Of a stretch of DNA of 64,000 nucleotides, positions 8,839-18,948 are shown in pieces. Source of the stretch: Pseudomonas gregormendelii (GTDB lineage: Bacteria > Pseudomonadota > Gammaproteobacteria > Pseudomonadales > Pseudomonadaceae); contig NZ_JADEVO010000001.1 of assembly GCF_017114825.1 (NCBI RefSeq), positions 296,332-360,331 of the forward strand. Reading direction: 5' to 3'. The number at the start of each line of letters is the position of its first letter. Positions within the stretch are counted from its first letter, which is position 1. A program made the translations under genes and the position numbers. The notes beneath the pieces were generated by a model that ran no database searches, was not told the origin of the DNA, and saw only the letters and a list, made by a program, of their open reading frames with translations.

Positions 8839-9179
8839 GAGTCGCGCTCCTCTTAAAGACGGGAACATTCAATAAGGTGCTTGCAGCTTGGGTGAATCGG
8901 TCGGTTGCAAGCACCTTTCAAGGCACGCCGGGGCTGCTGGCGCGACGCTAAAAAGGCGCGGCAGTATACCGCGCCTCGGTTTGGTAAACACCCGCCAGAG
9001 GTCATTCGTTGGTCGCATAGGATGCAGGCGTCATCGAAGGCAGGATTGACCAGCAACTCGAGTCATGGTTTTGACGCCATTTTTTCGATCTTAGAATTGA
9101 TTGGTCATTTATCAGGCTCGCCACTAAAGTGGCATCCGGACTGTAGAGTAGGACACTCAAACAGCGTTTTTTTCGCACG
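8839..9179. other. intergenic region between divergent fumA and sadC-like genes
   Basis: 341 bases without a convincing gene. It must hold the promoters of both flanking genes. The only structure I see is the hairpin at 8949-8976. A TATACT hexamer in its loop, read on the minus strand, could be a -10 element for fumA, but the matching -35 is poor. Confidence 0.5.
8949..8976 (-). terminator. hairpin with U-run in the fumA upstream region
   Basis: On the minus strand, AGGCGCGG and CCGCGCCT (8954-8976) form an 8-base-pair stem around a 7-base loop, followed by UUUU. It lies about 110 bases upstream of the fumA start codon. It could be a terminator for antisense readthrough, a leader attenuator, or coincidental overlap with a promoter (TATACT in the loop). 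Confidence 0.4.
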
Positions 9180-10298
9180 GTGAGTCAACGATTGACCCAT
9201 AACGCCATCCAACGACTTTTACTCAAACGCTTCGCCCTCGCCGCCGGTACCTATGCCCTGGCCTTGCTACTACTGTGGCTGGCTTTTTTTACCGGTCATT
9301 ACGATGCGCCCCTTGCCAGTGTGGTCATTGGCAGTGTGCTGGTGGTCATCACTCAGGTGGCACTGTTCGGGTACTTCTACAGTGGCCGCAACCTGCGCCT
9401 TGCCGACCCCAGCCTGACCGAAGCACAAGTGCTGCTGGGCCTGGCCTGGCAAACCTGGCTGATTGCCCACCTGGACGATGCCCGGGGCACGTTCCTGGTC
9501 TTTTATGTGTTGATCCTGCTGTTTGGCCTGTTCCATCTGTCGCGCTACGCGTTCATTCGTTGCGCGCTGCTGGTGTTCTTCAGTTTCAGCGCTATCACCC
9601 TGTGGGACGGTTACCATTTTCAGTTGGCTGACCCGGCTCTGGCCATCCTCCAGGTTTGCCTGCTGTTTATCGTGCTGGTCTGGCTGGTGTTTTACGCCCG
9701 TTATGTCCAGGCCTCGCGACAACGCATGCGCCAGCGCCGTTTTGCCTTGCAGGCGCACCAGGACACCCTGCGCGGAATGATGCGCCAGCTTGAAGACCTG
9801 GTGGCCACCGATGAGCTGACCGGCCTGTTCAACCGTCGGCACTTCCTGCGCCTGGCGACCCGCGAGTTGAACGCGATGGATGCTGATGTCGTGCACGGCC
9901 TGGCACTGATCGACCTGGATCACTTCAAACGAATCAATGATGTCCACGGCCATGCTGCCGGCGATCAGGTGCTGCAGGCGTTTGCGGCGGTCGCCAGCGC
10001 CTGTCTGCGCGAAGGTGACGTGCTCGCCCGCTATGGCGGCGAAGAGTTCGTGGTGCTGCTGCCCGACTGCAATGCCGAGCGCCTGACTTCATGTTGCGAA
10101 CGTTTGCGCATCGCCTTTACCGACGTCGAGCTGATCGGCATCAGCGTTACCCACCTCAGCCTGTCGGCCGGGATGACATTACTGGAGTTGGGTGACGATC
10201 TGGACGATGCCTTGCACCGCGCCGACCAAGCGCTTTATCGCGCCAAACGCGACGGGCGCAATCGCTGCGCGGCGGCATGGGAGAACGCCGATGCCTGA
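9180..10298 (+). CDS. sadC: membrane-bound diguanylate cyclase, SadC-like
   Basis: 372 residues. About five or six membrane helices occupy residues 16-175, followed by a short coiled linker and a GGDEF domain. The domain has DELTGLFNRR at 211-220, LIDLDHFKRIND at 243-254 and the active-site motif GGEEF at 286-290. An inhibitory-site RxxD (R277/D280) sits five residues before GGEEF, so product feedback inhibition is likely. It makes cyclic di-GMP at the inner membrane; SadC promotes attachment in P. aeruginosa. Orthology is supported by its position between fumarase and a ferredoxin reductase gene. It starts with GTG. It is shorter than P. aeruginosa SadC as I remember it (near 490 residues). 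Confidence 0.8.
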   Translation: MSQRLTHNAIQRLLLKRFALAAGTYALALLLLWLAFFTGHYDAPLASVVIGSVLVVITQVALFGYFYSGRNLRLADPSLTEAQVLLGLAWQTWLIAHLDDARGTFLVFYVLILLFGLFHLSRYAFIRCALLVFFSFSAITLWDGYHFQLADPALAILQVCLLFIVLVWLVFYARYVQASRQRMRQRRFALQAHQDTLRGMMRQLEDLVATDELTGLFNRRHFLRLATRELNAMDADVVHGLALIDLDHFKRINDVHGHAAGDQVLQAFAAVASACLREGDVLARYGGEEFVVLLPDCNAERLTSCCERLRIAFTDVELIGISVTHLSLSAGMTLLELGDDLDDALHRADQALYRAKRDGRNRCAAAWENADA

Positions 10299-11226
10299 GT
10301 TGCGCGTGGGCGAGCGGCGGTGGTCGGTCGCGCCGGGCAGCAACCTGCTCGACGCGTTGAACAGCAATGGCGAGGCCGTGCCATATAGCTGCCGCGCCGG
10401 CAGCTGTCACGCGTGCCTGGTGCAGTGCCTGCAAGGGCAGCCCAGCGACACCCGGCCCGACGCCCTCAGTCCCGAGCAACGCCAGCAGGGCTGGCGGCTG
10501 GCCTGTCAGTGCCAGGTTGTGGAGGATTTGCAGGTGCATACCTTCGATCCACAGCACGATGGTCGCCCCGCCGAGGTGAGTGCGATCGATTGGCTCAGCG
10601 CCCATGTGTTGCGCCTGCGCCTGGTGCCGCAACGCCCTCTGCGTTACAGCGCCGGGCAGCATCTGGTGCTGTGGGCGGGACAAGTCGCACGACCCTACTC
10701 GCTTGCCAGCCTGCCTCAGGAAGATCGATTCCTGGAGTTTCACATCGATTGCCGGCAACCGGGCGCGTTCAGCGATGCCGCCCGGCTGTTGCAGATCGGC
10801 GATTCGATCCGTCTTGGCGAGTTGCGCGGCGGGGCCCTGCACTACGATGCGGACTGGCACGAGCGCCCGCTATGGCTGTTGGCGGCGGGCACTGGGCTGG
10901 GGCCGTTGTTCGGCATCCTGCGCGAGGCATTGCTGCAGGATCACCAAGGGTCCATCCGCGTGATTCACCTGGCCCACGACCCCAGCGAACACTACCTGGC
11001 CAAGCCGCTACAGGCCATGGCCGCCACGCGCGCGAACCTCAGCATCGAGCTGTGGACCCCGGCGGATCTGCCCACGACACTGGCACAACTGCGCCTGATT
11101 TCCCGGCAGACCCAGGCCTTGCTATGCGGCGGCCCCGACAGCGTTGATGCCTTTGCCCGGCGCCTGTACCTGGCGGGACTGCCGCGCAATCAACTATTGG
11201 CCGACGCCTTTCTGCCTCGCGGTTGA
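10291..11226 (+). CDS. 2Fe-2S ferredoxin-NAD(P)H reductase family protein
   Basis: 311 residues. The N-terminal plant-type ferredoxin domain has cysteines C34, C39 and C42 (YSCRAGSCHACLVQC) and the fourth ligand at C72 or C74 in RLACQC. The FAD domain has ARPYSLAS, and the nucleotide-binding domain has LLAAGTGLGPLFGIL and LLCGGP. This is the order seen in CDP-6-deoxy-delta-3,4-glucoseen reductase-like and oxygenase reductase components. It passes electrons from NAD(P)H through FAD to the cluster. The partner is unknown; no oxygenase lies nearby. The ATG at 10291 overlaps the end of the cyclase gene by 8 bases, so translation is probably coupled. Confidence 0.85.
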   Translation: MPELRVGERRWSVAPGSNLLDALNSNGEAVPYSCRAGSCHACLVQCLQGQPSDTRPDALSPEQRQQGWRLACQCQVVEDLQVHTFDPQHDGRPAEVSAIDWLSAHVLRLRLVPQRPLRYSAGQHLVLWAGQVARPYSLASLPQEDRFLEFHIDCRQPGAFSDAARLLQIGDSIRLGELRGGALHYDADWHERPLWLLAAGTGLGPLFGILREALLQDHQGSIRVIHLAHDPSEHYLAKPLQAMAATRANLSIELWTPADLPTTLAQLRLISRQTQALLCGGPDSVDAFARRLYLAGLPRNQLLADAFLPRG

Positions 11227-11261
11227 GTGCTGCTGCCTGGCGGTGGCCCATCAGATACCCC

Positions 11262-11300
11262 AAAAAAAGGCCCCCCAGCGCGAACTGGGGGGCCTCCTTT
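11262..11300. terminator. bidirectional terminator between ferredoxin reductase and pykA genes
   Basis: Arms GGCCCCCCAG (11269-11278) and CTGGGGGGCC (11285-11294) are preceded by seven A and followed by a T-rich run, so it works in both directions for the two convergent genes. Confidence 0.9.
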
Positions 11301-11315
11301 TTACTGGCTGAAGTC

Positions 11316-12767
11316 TCAGACCATCGGGTCGCCAACGTGCAGGATCTTCATGCCGTTAGTGCCGCCAATCGTGTGGTAGCTATCGCCTTTGGTCAGAATC
11401 ACCCAGTCGCCTTTCTCCACGACACCGCGCTTGAGCAACTCGTCGATTGCAGCCTGGCTGACTTGCTCAGGCGGCAATGATGCCGGGTCGAACGGTACGG
11501 TGTAGACGCCACGGAACATGGCGGCGCGGGCCTGGGTTTCACGGTGCGGTGAGAACGCGTAGATCGGTACCGAGGAGCGGATGCGCGACATGATCAGCGG
11601 CGTGTAGCCACTTTCGGTCAGGGCGATGATCGCCTTCACACCCGGGAAGTGGTTGGCGGTGTACATGGCTGCCAGCGCGATGCTCTGGTCGCAGCTTTCG
11701 AAGACCTTGCCGATGCGGTGGCTGGAGGTCTTGCTGGTCGGGTGCTTTTCAGCGCCGATGCAGATGCGCGCCATGGCCTGTACGGCTTCCAGCGGGTAAA
11801 GACCGGCAGCACTTTCGGCAGACAGCATCACGGCGTCGGTGTAGTCGAGCACGGCGTTGGCCACGTCGGACACTTCGGCACGGGTTGGCATCGGGTTCTG
11901 GATCATCGACTCCATCATCTGGGTCGCCACGATCACGGCCTTGTTGTGGCGGCGAGCGTGCAGGATGATTTTCTTCTGGATACCCACCAGCTCGGCGTCG
12001 CCGATTTCCACTCCGAGGTCACCACGGGCAACCATCACCGCGTCGGAAGCCTTGATCAGGCCGTCGAGGGTTTCATCGTTGGCCACGGCTTCGGCGCGTT
12101 CGATCTTCGCCACCAGCCAGGCGGTACCGCCAGCTTCGTCGCGCAGTTGGCGCGCGTATTCCATGTCTGCGGCGTCACGCGGGAAGGACACAGCGAGGTA
12201 ATCAACCTCCATTTCAGCAGCCAGCTTGATGTCGGCTTTGTCTTTCTCGGTCAGGGCCGGTGCAGTCAGGCCGCCACCGCGACGGTTGATACCTTTGTGG
12301 TCCGACAGCGGACCGCCAATGATCACGGTGCAGTTCAGTTCGGTGGCGGTCGCGGTGTCGACGCGCATCACCACGCGACCGTCGTCGAGCAACAGTTCGT
12401 CGCCCACGCCGCAGTCCTTGACCAGGTCCGGATAGTCGATGCCGACGATCTGCTGGTTGCCTTCGGTCAATGGATGGCTGGTGGAGAAGGTGAATTGATC
12501 ACCGATCTTCAGCTCGATCTTCTTGTTGGCGAATTTGGCGATACGAATTTTCGGGCCTTGCAGGTCACCCAGCAGGGCGACGAAGCGGCCGTGCTTGGCA
12601 GCGAGGTCCCGCACCAGCTTCGCGCGAGCCTTGTGCTCGTCGGGGGTGCCGTGGGAAAAGTTCAGGCGGGCGACGTCCAGGCCAGCCAGAATCAGCTGTT
12701 CTAGAACTTCCGGCGAGTTACTGGCCGGGCCAAGGGTAGCGACGATTTTGGTACGACGGACGGACAT
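11316..12767 (-). CDS. pykA: pyruvate kinase
   Basis: 483 residues, normal length. Clear signatures are RRTKIVATLGPAS at the start, LNFSHGTPDEH, LGDLQGPKIR, the active-site segment AWLVAKIERAEAV, VMVARGDLGVEIG, and AVIVATQMMESM with PTRAEVSDVANAV. A C-terminal allosteric domain is present. It converts phosphoenolpyruvate and ADP to pyruvate and ATP, the last step of lower glycolysis / Entner-Doudoroff. It is a stand-alone gene ended by the bidirectional terminator at 11262-11300. The ATG at 12767 has AGGAG just upstream. Confidence 0.96.
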   Translation of the reverse strand: MSVRRTKIVATLGPASNSPEVLEQLILAGLDVARLNFSHGTPDEHKARAKLVRDLAAKHGRFVALLGDLQGPKIRIAKFANKKIELKIGDQFTFSTSHPLTEGNQQIVGIDYPDLVKDCGVGDELLLDDGRVVMRVDTATATELNCTVIIGGPLSDHKGINRRGGGLTAPALTEKDKADIKLAAEMEVDYLAVSFPRDAADMEYARQLRDEAGGTAWLVAKIERAEAVANDETLDGLIKASDAVMVARGDLGVEIGDAELVGIQKKIILHARRHNKAVIVATQMMESMIQNPMPTRAEVSDVANAVLDYTDAVMLSAESAAGLYPLEAVQAMARICIGAEKHPTSKTSSHRIGKVFESCDQSIALAAMYTANHFPGVKAIIALTESGYTPLIMSRIRSSVPIYAFSPHRETQARAAMFRGVYTVPFDPASLPPEQVSQAAIDELLKRGVVEKGDWVILTKGDSYHTIGGTNGMKILHVGDPMV

Positions 12768-12924
12768 GCAAAGACTCCTGAGTTCAAGCGCTGAGTGAGG
12801 CTACTATGCTCTTGGGTTGTAGTCATTGTTCCCGTGCACTACTTATTCGTTTGTCTGTTGAAACGAACATTGCTGAAGATTTTCGCCGACGGGTCGATAC
12901 AGAGTTCAAGACAGGAGAACCCTC

Positions 12925-13305
12925 ATGCGATTCGTGCTCATAGCCGCCCTGGCCCTCAGTATCACGGGCTGCACCCGTTGGTCGATGAACCATCATTTAA
13001 ATAACGCCTACAGTGCCTACGACCGCGGCAATTGCGAGCAAGTGACGCTCGAACTGTCGAAAGTCGAACGCGCCAGCCGCGCGCGGCCTTATGTATGGCC
13101 GGAAGTGTCGATGTTGCGCGGATTGTGCCTGGAACGGCAGAAACTGTTTGTCGATGCCGCGCAAACCTATCAATTCATCCTCGCATCGTACCCGCAAAGC
13201 GAATACGCGTTCCGCGCCCGTGCCCGCCTGGAGACCCTGCAGTCACTGGGCCATTACCCGCTGCGCAGCACCAACACCGGCGCCGTGCGGGCGACGCGTT
13301 TGTGA
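12925..13305 (+). CDS. small TPR-like lipoprotein
   Basis: 126 residues. A type II signal peptide ends in LSITGC with the lipid-attachment cysteine at residue 16. The next residue is Thr, not Asp, so outer-membrane sorting is expected. The rest is helical with TPR-like spacing (NNAYSAYDRGNCEQVTLELSK; FVDAAQTYQFILASYPQSEYA). It is probably a periplasm-facing helper; no specific function can be assigned. AGGAG lies 9 bases upstream of the ATG. Confidence 0.75.
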   Translation: MRFVLIAALALSITGCTRWSMNHHLNNAYSAYDRGNCEQVTLELSKVERASRARPYVWPEVSMLRGLCLERQKLFVDAAQTYQFILASYPQSEYAFRARARLETLQSLGHYPLRSTNTGAVRATRL

Positions 13306-13542
13306 TTACAGTTGTCATCCTAAGCCTGGCTCACCGCGTGGGGTGAGCTATAGTCCAAGGGCTCGGGTCTGGGGCCCTGTCTCCAGGTCGGCGCCACACC
13401 TGTGATCGGTCCAAGTAAGCGGCAGCGGTGCCACGGACTGTTGCACCAGGATCGGGGAGAGCGTACCCATTGCCCACGCAGGCGGGTCCGTTCCGAAGCA
13501 TTAGTGCGGCCCTGCTTAAGGGCCTGGCATAGCGAATTCAGC
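13306..13542 (+). other. intergenic region with several GC-rich hairpins upstream of the PilZ gene
   Basis: 237 bases. Visible dyads include CTCACC/GGTGAG near 13329-13346 and GGCCCT/AGGGCC near 13510-13526, just before the PilZ ribosome region, and there are several GC-rich inverted segments between them. It could be a long structured 5' leader or a small RNA gene. I do not recognise a known RNA family. Confidence 0.35.
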
Positions 13543-13902
13543 ATGTTCACCGACCGCCGGATCGAACGGCATCAGCTGCCGTATTTTCTGAGAGTGTTTA
13601 ACAGCGTGACAGACAAACCCATCGGATTTCTGGGTAACGTGTCCGAGGACGGGCTGATGTTGATCAGCCAGTTGCCGATGATGGTCGGCGCCGATTTTGA
13701 TTTGCGCCTCAAAATCCCGGCCACTGATGGCAGCCAGCAGATCATCGATGTGCGGGGATGTTGTCTTTGGTGCCACGAAGACGCGACGCCGCATCATTAC
13801 GATGCCGGTTTCAGCCTGCAGCGAACGCCTGCGGAATATGGCTATCTGGTCAGCGCACTGAGGCAGTACTTCAGTTTCCAGCCGTTACCGGCCTCGGCCT
13901 GA
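13543..13902 (+). CDS. PilZ domain protein
   Basis: 119-residue single-domain protein. Both halves of the cyclic di-GMP binding signature are present: RxxxR at R5-R9 (DRRIERH) and NxSxxG at N32-G37 (GNVSEDGL). It should therefore bind the second messenger and act as a small adaptor. The ATG at 13543 is chosen because the signature normally starts within about ten residues of the N terminus; the upstream extension is Arg/Cys-rich and is not part of the domain. It is convergent with the DUF58 gene. Confidence 0.85.
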   Translation: MFTDRRIERHQLPYFLRVFNSVTDKPIGFLGNVSEDGLMLISQLPMMVGADFDLRLKIPATDGSQQIIDVRGCCLWCHEDATPHHYDAGFSLQRTPAEYGYLVSALRQYFSFQPLPASA

Positions 13903-13917
13903 CAGCAAGCGCAAGCT

Positions 13918-15245
13918 TCAGGTGCTGCCACTGCGCTTCAGGCTTAAATAGTGCGTCACCAGCGCCGCGCCCAGGTCCCCCGGGCGCACATCCACCACCG
14001 GTACGCCATGGGCGCTCAGTCCCTCGTGGAGCTGCGCCCGTGAGTTCATGTAGTCCACCGTGCCGCAGTAGGTGAGTGATTCCTCGAGCGTCTGTACCGG
14101 AGTCTGCAGCACGCGGTCGAGCACCTCTTCGCGCAAGCTTGCCAGCAGCACCCTGTGTTGTTTGCCCAAGCGTTGAACGGCGCTGAGCAAGCCTTCATCG
14201 TCCTCGTCCCGCAGATTGGTGACCAGCACCACCAGGGCGCGGCGTTTCTGCCGGGCCAGTAGCTGGCTGGCGGCTGCCTGGTAATCCGCAGGGCGCTGGG
14301 TGGTGTCCAGGTCATAAACTGCATTGAGCAACACGTTGAGCTGGCCGCTGCCTTTGACCGGCGCCAGATAGCGCGGCTGGTCGCTGGCAAAGGTGCACAG
14401 GCCCACGGCGTCGCCCTGGCGCAAGGCGATATAGCTCAACAGCAGGCAGGCGTTGAGGGCGTGATCGAAGTGCGCCAGCTCGCCGTCCTGGCTGCGCATG
14501 CGCCGACCGCAGTCGAGCATGAAAATGATCTGCTGGTCGCGTTCGTCCTGGTACTCCCGGGCAATCGGCGTGCGCTGGCGCGCGGTGGCTTTCCAGTCGA
14601 TCTGGCGTAGGCTGTCACCTTCGCGAAACTCGCGCAGCTGATGAAACTCCAGGCCCAGGCCCCGGCGTTGCCGCTGGCGCACGCCGAGCTGGCTGAGCCA
14701 GTTGTCCACTGCCAGTAGCTGGCCGCCGTAGAGGCGGGCGAAGTCGGGATAGACTCGGGTGCTGTCGATCACGGGTAACAGGCGCTTGTGCGTCCACAGG
14801 CCCAGTGGACTCGCCAGATTGATTTCGCAGTGTTCGAAACTGAAGTGGCCGCGCTTGAGTGGGCGCAGACGATAACTGAGCTGGCTGCGATGTCCCGGTT
14901 GAAGTTCGACCGACAGTGGCAGGTTCTCGACGCTCAGGCCATCGGGAGCGTGGTCATGCAGCTCAAGGATTTGTGAGTGTGCTGAGTCATGTTCGACCTC
15001 CAGTCGCACGTCGCTCCAGCGCCCCAAAGCCAGGCTTGTGGGCATATGCCGGGTGATCCGCGGCGAGGCCTGGCGTTTGACGCGCATGGCGTCGAGTATC
15101 GCCAGCATCAGCAGTGCCAGGAGCAACCCCCAACTGATCGACGCCAGACTGGCGGGCAGCGCGACGCCGAGCGCGCGTAACGCTCCGAGCGCGATACCGA
15201 TGGCCAGCAGCAATGCCAGCCAGATCAGCAGCAGGCGCGAGGGTT

Positions 15246-15249
<4 letters not shown>
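13918..15249 (-). CDS. DUF58 domain protein (MoxR-associated, vWA-like)
   Basis: 443 residues. Two membrane helices are near the N terminus (about 5-50), followed by a beta-rich region. The DUF58 signature is R-x-x-Q-RRGLGLEFHQLREFREGDSLRQIDWKATAR (pieces around 205-235). A von Willebrand A-like fold follows, starting IIFMLDCGRRM, where the usual DxSxS metal site is degenerate (D-C-G). It is the last gene of a six-gene operon. Its GTG start overlaps the moxR-like stop by 4 bases. Such proteins partner MoxR AAA+ ATPases, often in envelope stress or complex assembly; the role here is unknown. Confidence 0.85.
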
Positions 15250-16246
<997 letters not shown>

Positions 16247-16250
<4 letters not shown>

Positions 16251-17410
16251 AAGGCGTTCCTCAAGGATTGCAGGTGGGCCACCTGGCGGCTGAAGTCGGC
16301 GCTGTTGAGCCGCTGCTTCGGTCGCGGGCTCATGGCCTGGCTGATAGCGCGTGTGGGTTGGCCGGTCAGGCGTGACAGCACCAGCCATTGTTCGGCGACG
16401 CCGAGTTGATCAAACCCCTGGTGACGGCGTCGCACGCGCCGCAGGATGTCCTGTCGCAAGGCTTGCAGCAGGCTCTGCTGGCCATTGCGACGCAGCATGA
16501 AAGCAGCGCTGGCGCGCAAGTGTTCCTGCAGTTGGCGGCGCGCTGGTGCAGGGGTTTCCTGCAACGGGCCATGGCGTACGCCCGCGTGCCAGCAGCCCAG
16601 GCCGATCAGCGCAATCAACGCCACCAGTGCCTGGGGGAAATAGCGCAGCAGCAGGGTCACCAGGTTGTCGTGATCGGTATTGAACACCAACGTCACCTGC
16701 GTATCGGCGGTGAGGTACCAGAGCAGCCAGGCATTGTCGTACTGGTCGATGGGCGGGTTTTTCCACAGGTCGGCGTCGGTAACCACCACGATCGAGCCCA
16801 ATCCGTGATTGAGTTGCATCATGTGCGTAGCCTTGGCGCTGTTGGCCCAGGCCTGCGCCAGGTTGTGCGGGTCTTCGAGATGAAAGGCGGTGTCGAAACC
16901 GGCGTAGGCCGGCCCTGCGTCATCTTCCAGGTAAAGCTTGGTGAGTTTGGGGTAGGGGTCATCACCGGGCGCTGTCGGCGGATCTTTCAGGTCTTTGCTC
17001 AGGGATTGATGCAGCTGTACGCGGTCGAGCAGCAGGTCGTTGCTTTGCCCGGTCCTGTCATCCCACAGGGATTCGGCGACGAACACCAGGCGCCCGCCTG
17101 CACGGGTCCAGTTCATGATCTGGTCGACCTGCCTGGGCGTCATGTTGTACCGGTCGCCGAACAGCAACAGGCTGTGCTGGCGCGGATCGAGCGAGGGCAG
17201 GATGTCGAGGCCATTGGCGTGGCCGACGCTCAGGCCCTGTTTGCGCAGGAAATGTTCGGCTGCCAGATAAGGGTTGGCCAGGGCTTCGGGCGCGGGACCG
17301 TGATCGATCTGCTCCTGATAAGGCGTGGCCTTCAGATACAGGTAGATAGCCAGGCACGCCAGCAGCACCGCGATGATCGTGCCGAGCACCAGGCCGTAAC
17401 CGCGTTTCAA
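16247..17410 (-). CDS. DUF4350 domain membrane protein
   Basis: 387 residues. An N-terminal membrane helix (about 5-26) is followed by an extracytoplasmic domain with AAEHFLRKQGLSVGHANGLDILP, an unusual ABC-2-like sugar-binding fold typical of DUF4350. A second helix is near 262-280, and a helical cytoplasmic tail has RRVRRRHQGFDQLG. It starts with TTG, preceded by GGGAG at proper spacing, and overlaps the DUF4129 stop by 4 bases. It belongs to the MoxR/DUF58 operon; function is unknown. Confidence 0.75.
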
Positions 17411-18948
17411 CGCGAGGCTCCCGGGCCGAACAAGGCACGCCAGCCGTCACACAACTGCTGTTGTGCCAGTGTGGGAGGCACGCGATGCCCGTAGGCCATG
17501 TTCTGCCAGTGGCCGGTAAGGCTTTTACTGAAGGCGGCCAATGCCGGCTGGTTCAATTGTTCGATACGCTGCAGCACCTGGCCTTCGGTGTCGGCCGGTT
17601 TCAGCGGCATGTTGAAGTCGTGCAGCAAGTGGCTTAGCAGGGCACGATAGAGTAAGCCCAAGGCTTCTCGGGGTTGGGTCTGCCATAGCAGTTCGGCACT
17701 GGCGGCAATGTCGGCGGGCAAGGTTTCGCGGCCAAGGTCGAGGCCGAATGCCTGCCGGGGCGGCGCCCGCAGTGTTTTTCGGTCTGTCGGCGGACGACGG
17801 CTGACGAAGGCCTGCAGCCAGTCGCGGTAATGCCAGATCAACAATCCCGCCGCCCCGATCACTGCGCCCCACAGCAACGCTTCGAGCAACGTCGCCACTG
17901 CGCCGAAACGCTGGGCGTCGAGCAGCTCGAGCAATGCCTTGAGCCAGCCAGGGGTGGGGTCATCATCAGCGTTCCCAGGGCCCGCTTGCTCTTCGCCGAA
18001 GCGATAGCGGGTCACGGTTTCCATGTTCTTGAACGGCGGGTTATCGACGATTGCCTTGATGCTGTCCCGGGAGGCCTGACTGGTCAGGGGTTGCTCCAGA
18101 AGGCGCTGGCTATCAGGGGAAACGGCCGGCTCTGCGGCCCAGGCATCTTGCATCGTGGGCATCAGTAAAAAACTCGCCAGCAGTACAACGGCGGCAGTGC
18201 TCAGGCGCTGGCGCAGTCGGCGAAACACCAGTTCGAGGTCCCAGGCTTCCAGCAGCGTGCGCCGGTTCAGGTACAGGCTGAAACCGCAGGCTACATAGAT
18301 CGGTTCCCACACGATCAACACCAGCACGTAAAAGAGATTGCTCAGGTGTTCGAGCCACCCCCAGTCCTGCTGACTGGCGGAAATCAAGGCTTGCCAGCCC
18401 CAGTCGACTTCAATCTGTTGCGGCAGCAGCAGATAGAACAGCACCATCAGGCCAATCCACAATGCGCTCTCCAGGTGCACGCCGATGATCGTCAGCCAGC
18501 GCGCCGCATTGGCGTCGCGCTGCATCAGGACTTGCAGGCGCTGTTCCCTTGCCTGGCCATCGAGGCCTTCGAGTTGCATGACCGGCATCAGGAAACTGCG
18601 GCTCAGGCTCAGGCGGCGCCAGGTCAGGCTGGCGATTAACTGAGGCTTTAGCAGCCGCGGCCATTGGCGCAGCGCCTGTTTTAATGTCGGTGTTTCACCG
18701 AACAGTGCTGTCGAAAGGATGAACAATGGCAGGCGCTCGAATGCCGGTTTCAACCACCAGAAGATGAACACGGCCAGGGTGGGTGAGTCCCATAGCAGCA
18801 CACTGAGCAGCGCAAACACCGGCAGGGTCACGATGGCCCAACTGGTCATCAGCAAGCGGCGATGACGCTGGCTCAGCAGCACACCCAGGTCCATGGCTTC
18901 CCAGGTTCGGCGGGGGCGAATCACGACCGTTGCATCACTCAGGCGCAT
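17407..18948 (-). CDS. DUF4129 domain membrane protein
   Basis: 513 residues with about five membrane helices. The last, near 370-385, is followed by the cytoplasmic DUF4129 domain, which contains the pattern PREALGLLYRALLSHLLHD (the segment that gives the family its name) at about 440-460. An ATG at 18948 is preferred over a TTG at 18966. It overlaps the SpoIIM-like gene by 14 bases. DUF4129 proteins are regularly encoded with DUF4350, MoxR and DUF58, as here. Role is unknown; an envelope-located complex is likely. Confidence 0.75.
   Translation of the reverse strand: MRLSDATVVIRPRRTWEAMDLGVLLSQRHRRLLMTSWAIVTLPVFALLSVLLWDSPTLAVFIFWWLKPAFERLPLFILSTALFGETPTLKQALRQWPRLLKPQLIASLTWRRLSLSRSFLMPVMQLEGLDGQAREQRLQVLMQRDANAARWLTIIGVHLESALWIGLMVLFYLLLPQQIEVDWGWQALISASQQDWGWLEHLSNLFYVLVLIVWEPIYVACGFSLYLNRRTLLEAWDLELVFRRLRQRLSTAAVVLLASFLLMPTMQDAWAAEPAVSPDSQRLLEQPLTSQASRDSIKAIVDNPPFKNMETVTRYRFGEEQAGPGNADDDPTPGWLKALLELLDAQRFGAVATLLEALLWGAVIGAAGLLIWHYRDWLQAFVSRRPPTDRKTLRAPPRQAFGLDLGRETLPADIAASAELLWQTQPREALGLLYRALLSHLLHDFNMPLKPADTEGQVLQRIEQLNQPALAAFSKSLTGHWQNMAYGHRVPPTLAQQQLCDGWRALFGPGASR

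Noticed and set aside
7378..8856. 492-codon open frame antisense to the fumarase gene
   Set aside because: His/Asp-rich nonsense composition typical of antisense frames; the fumarase on the other strand is certain.
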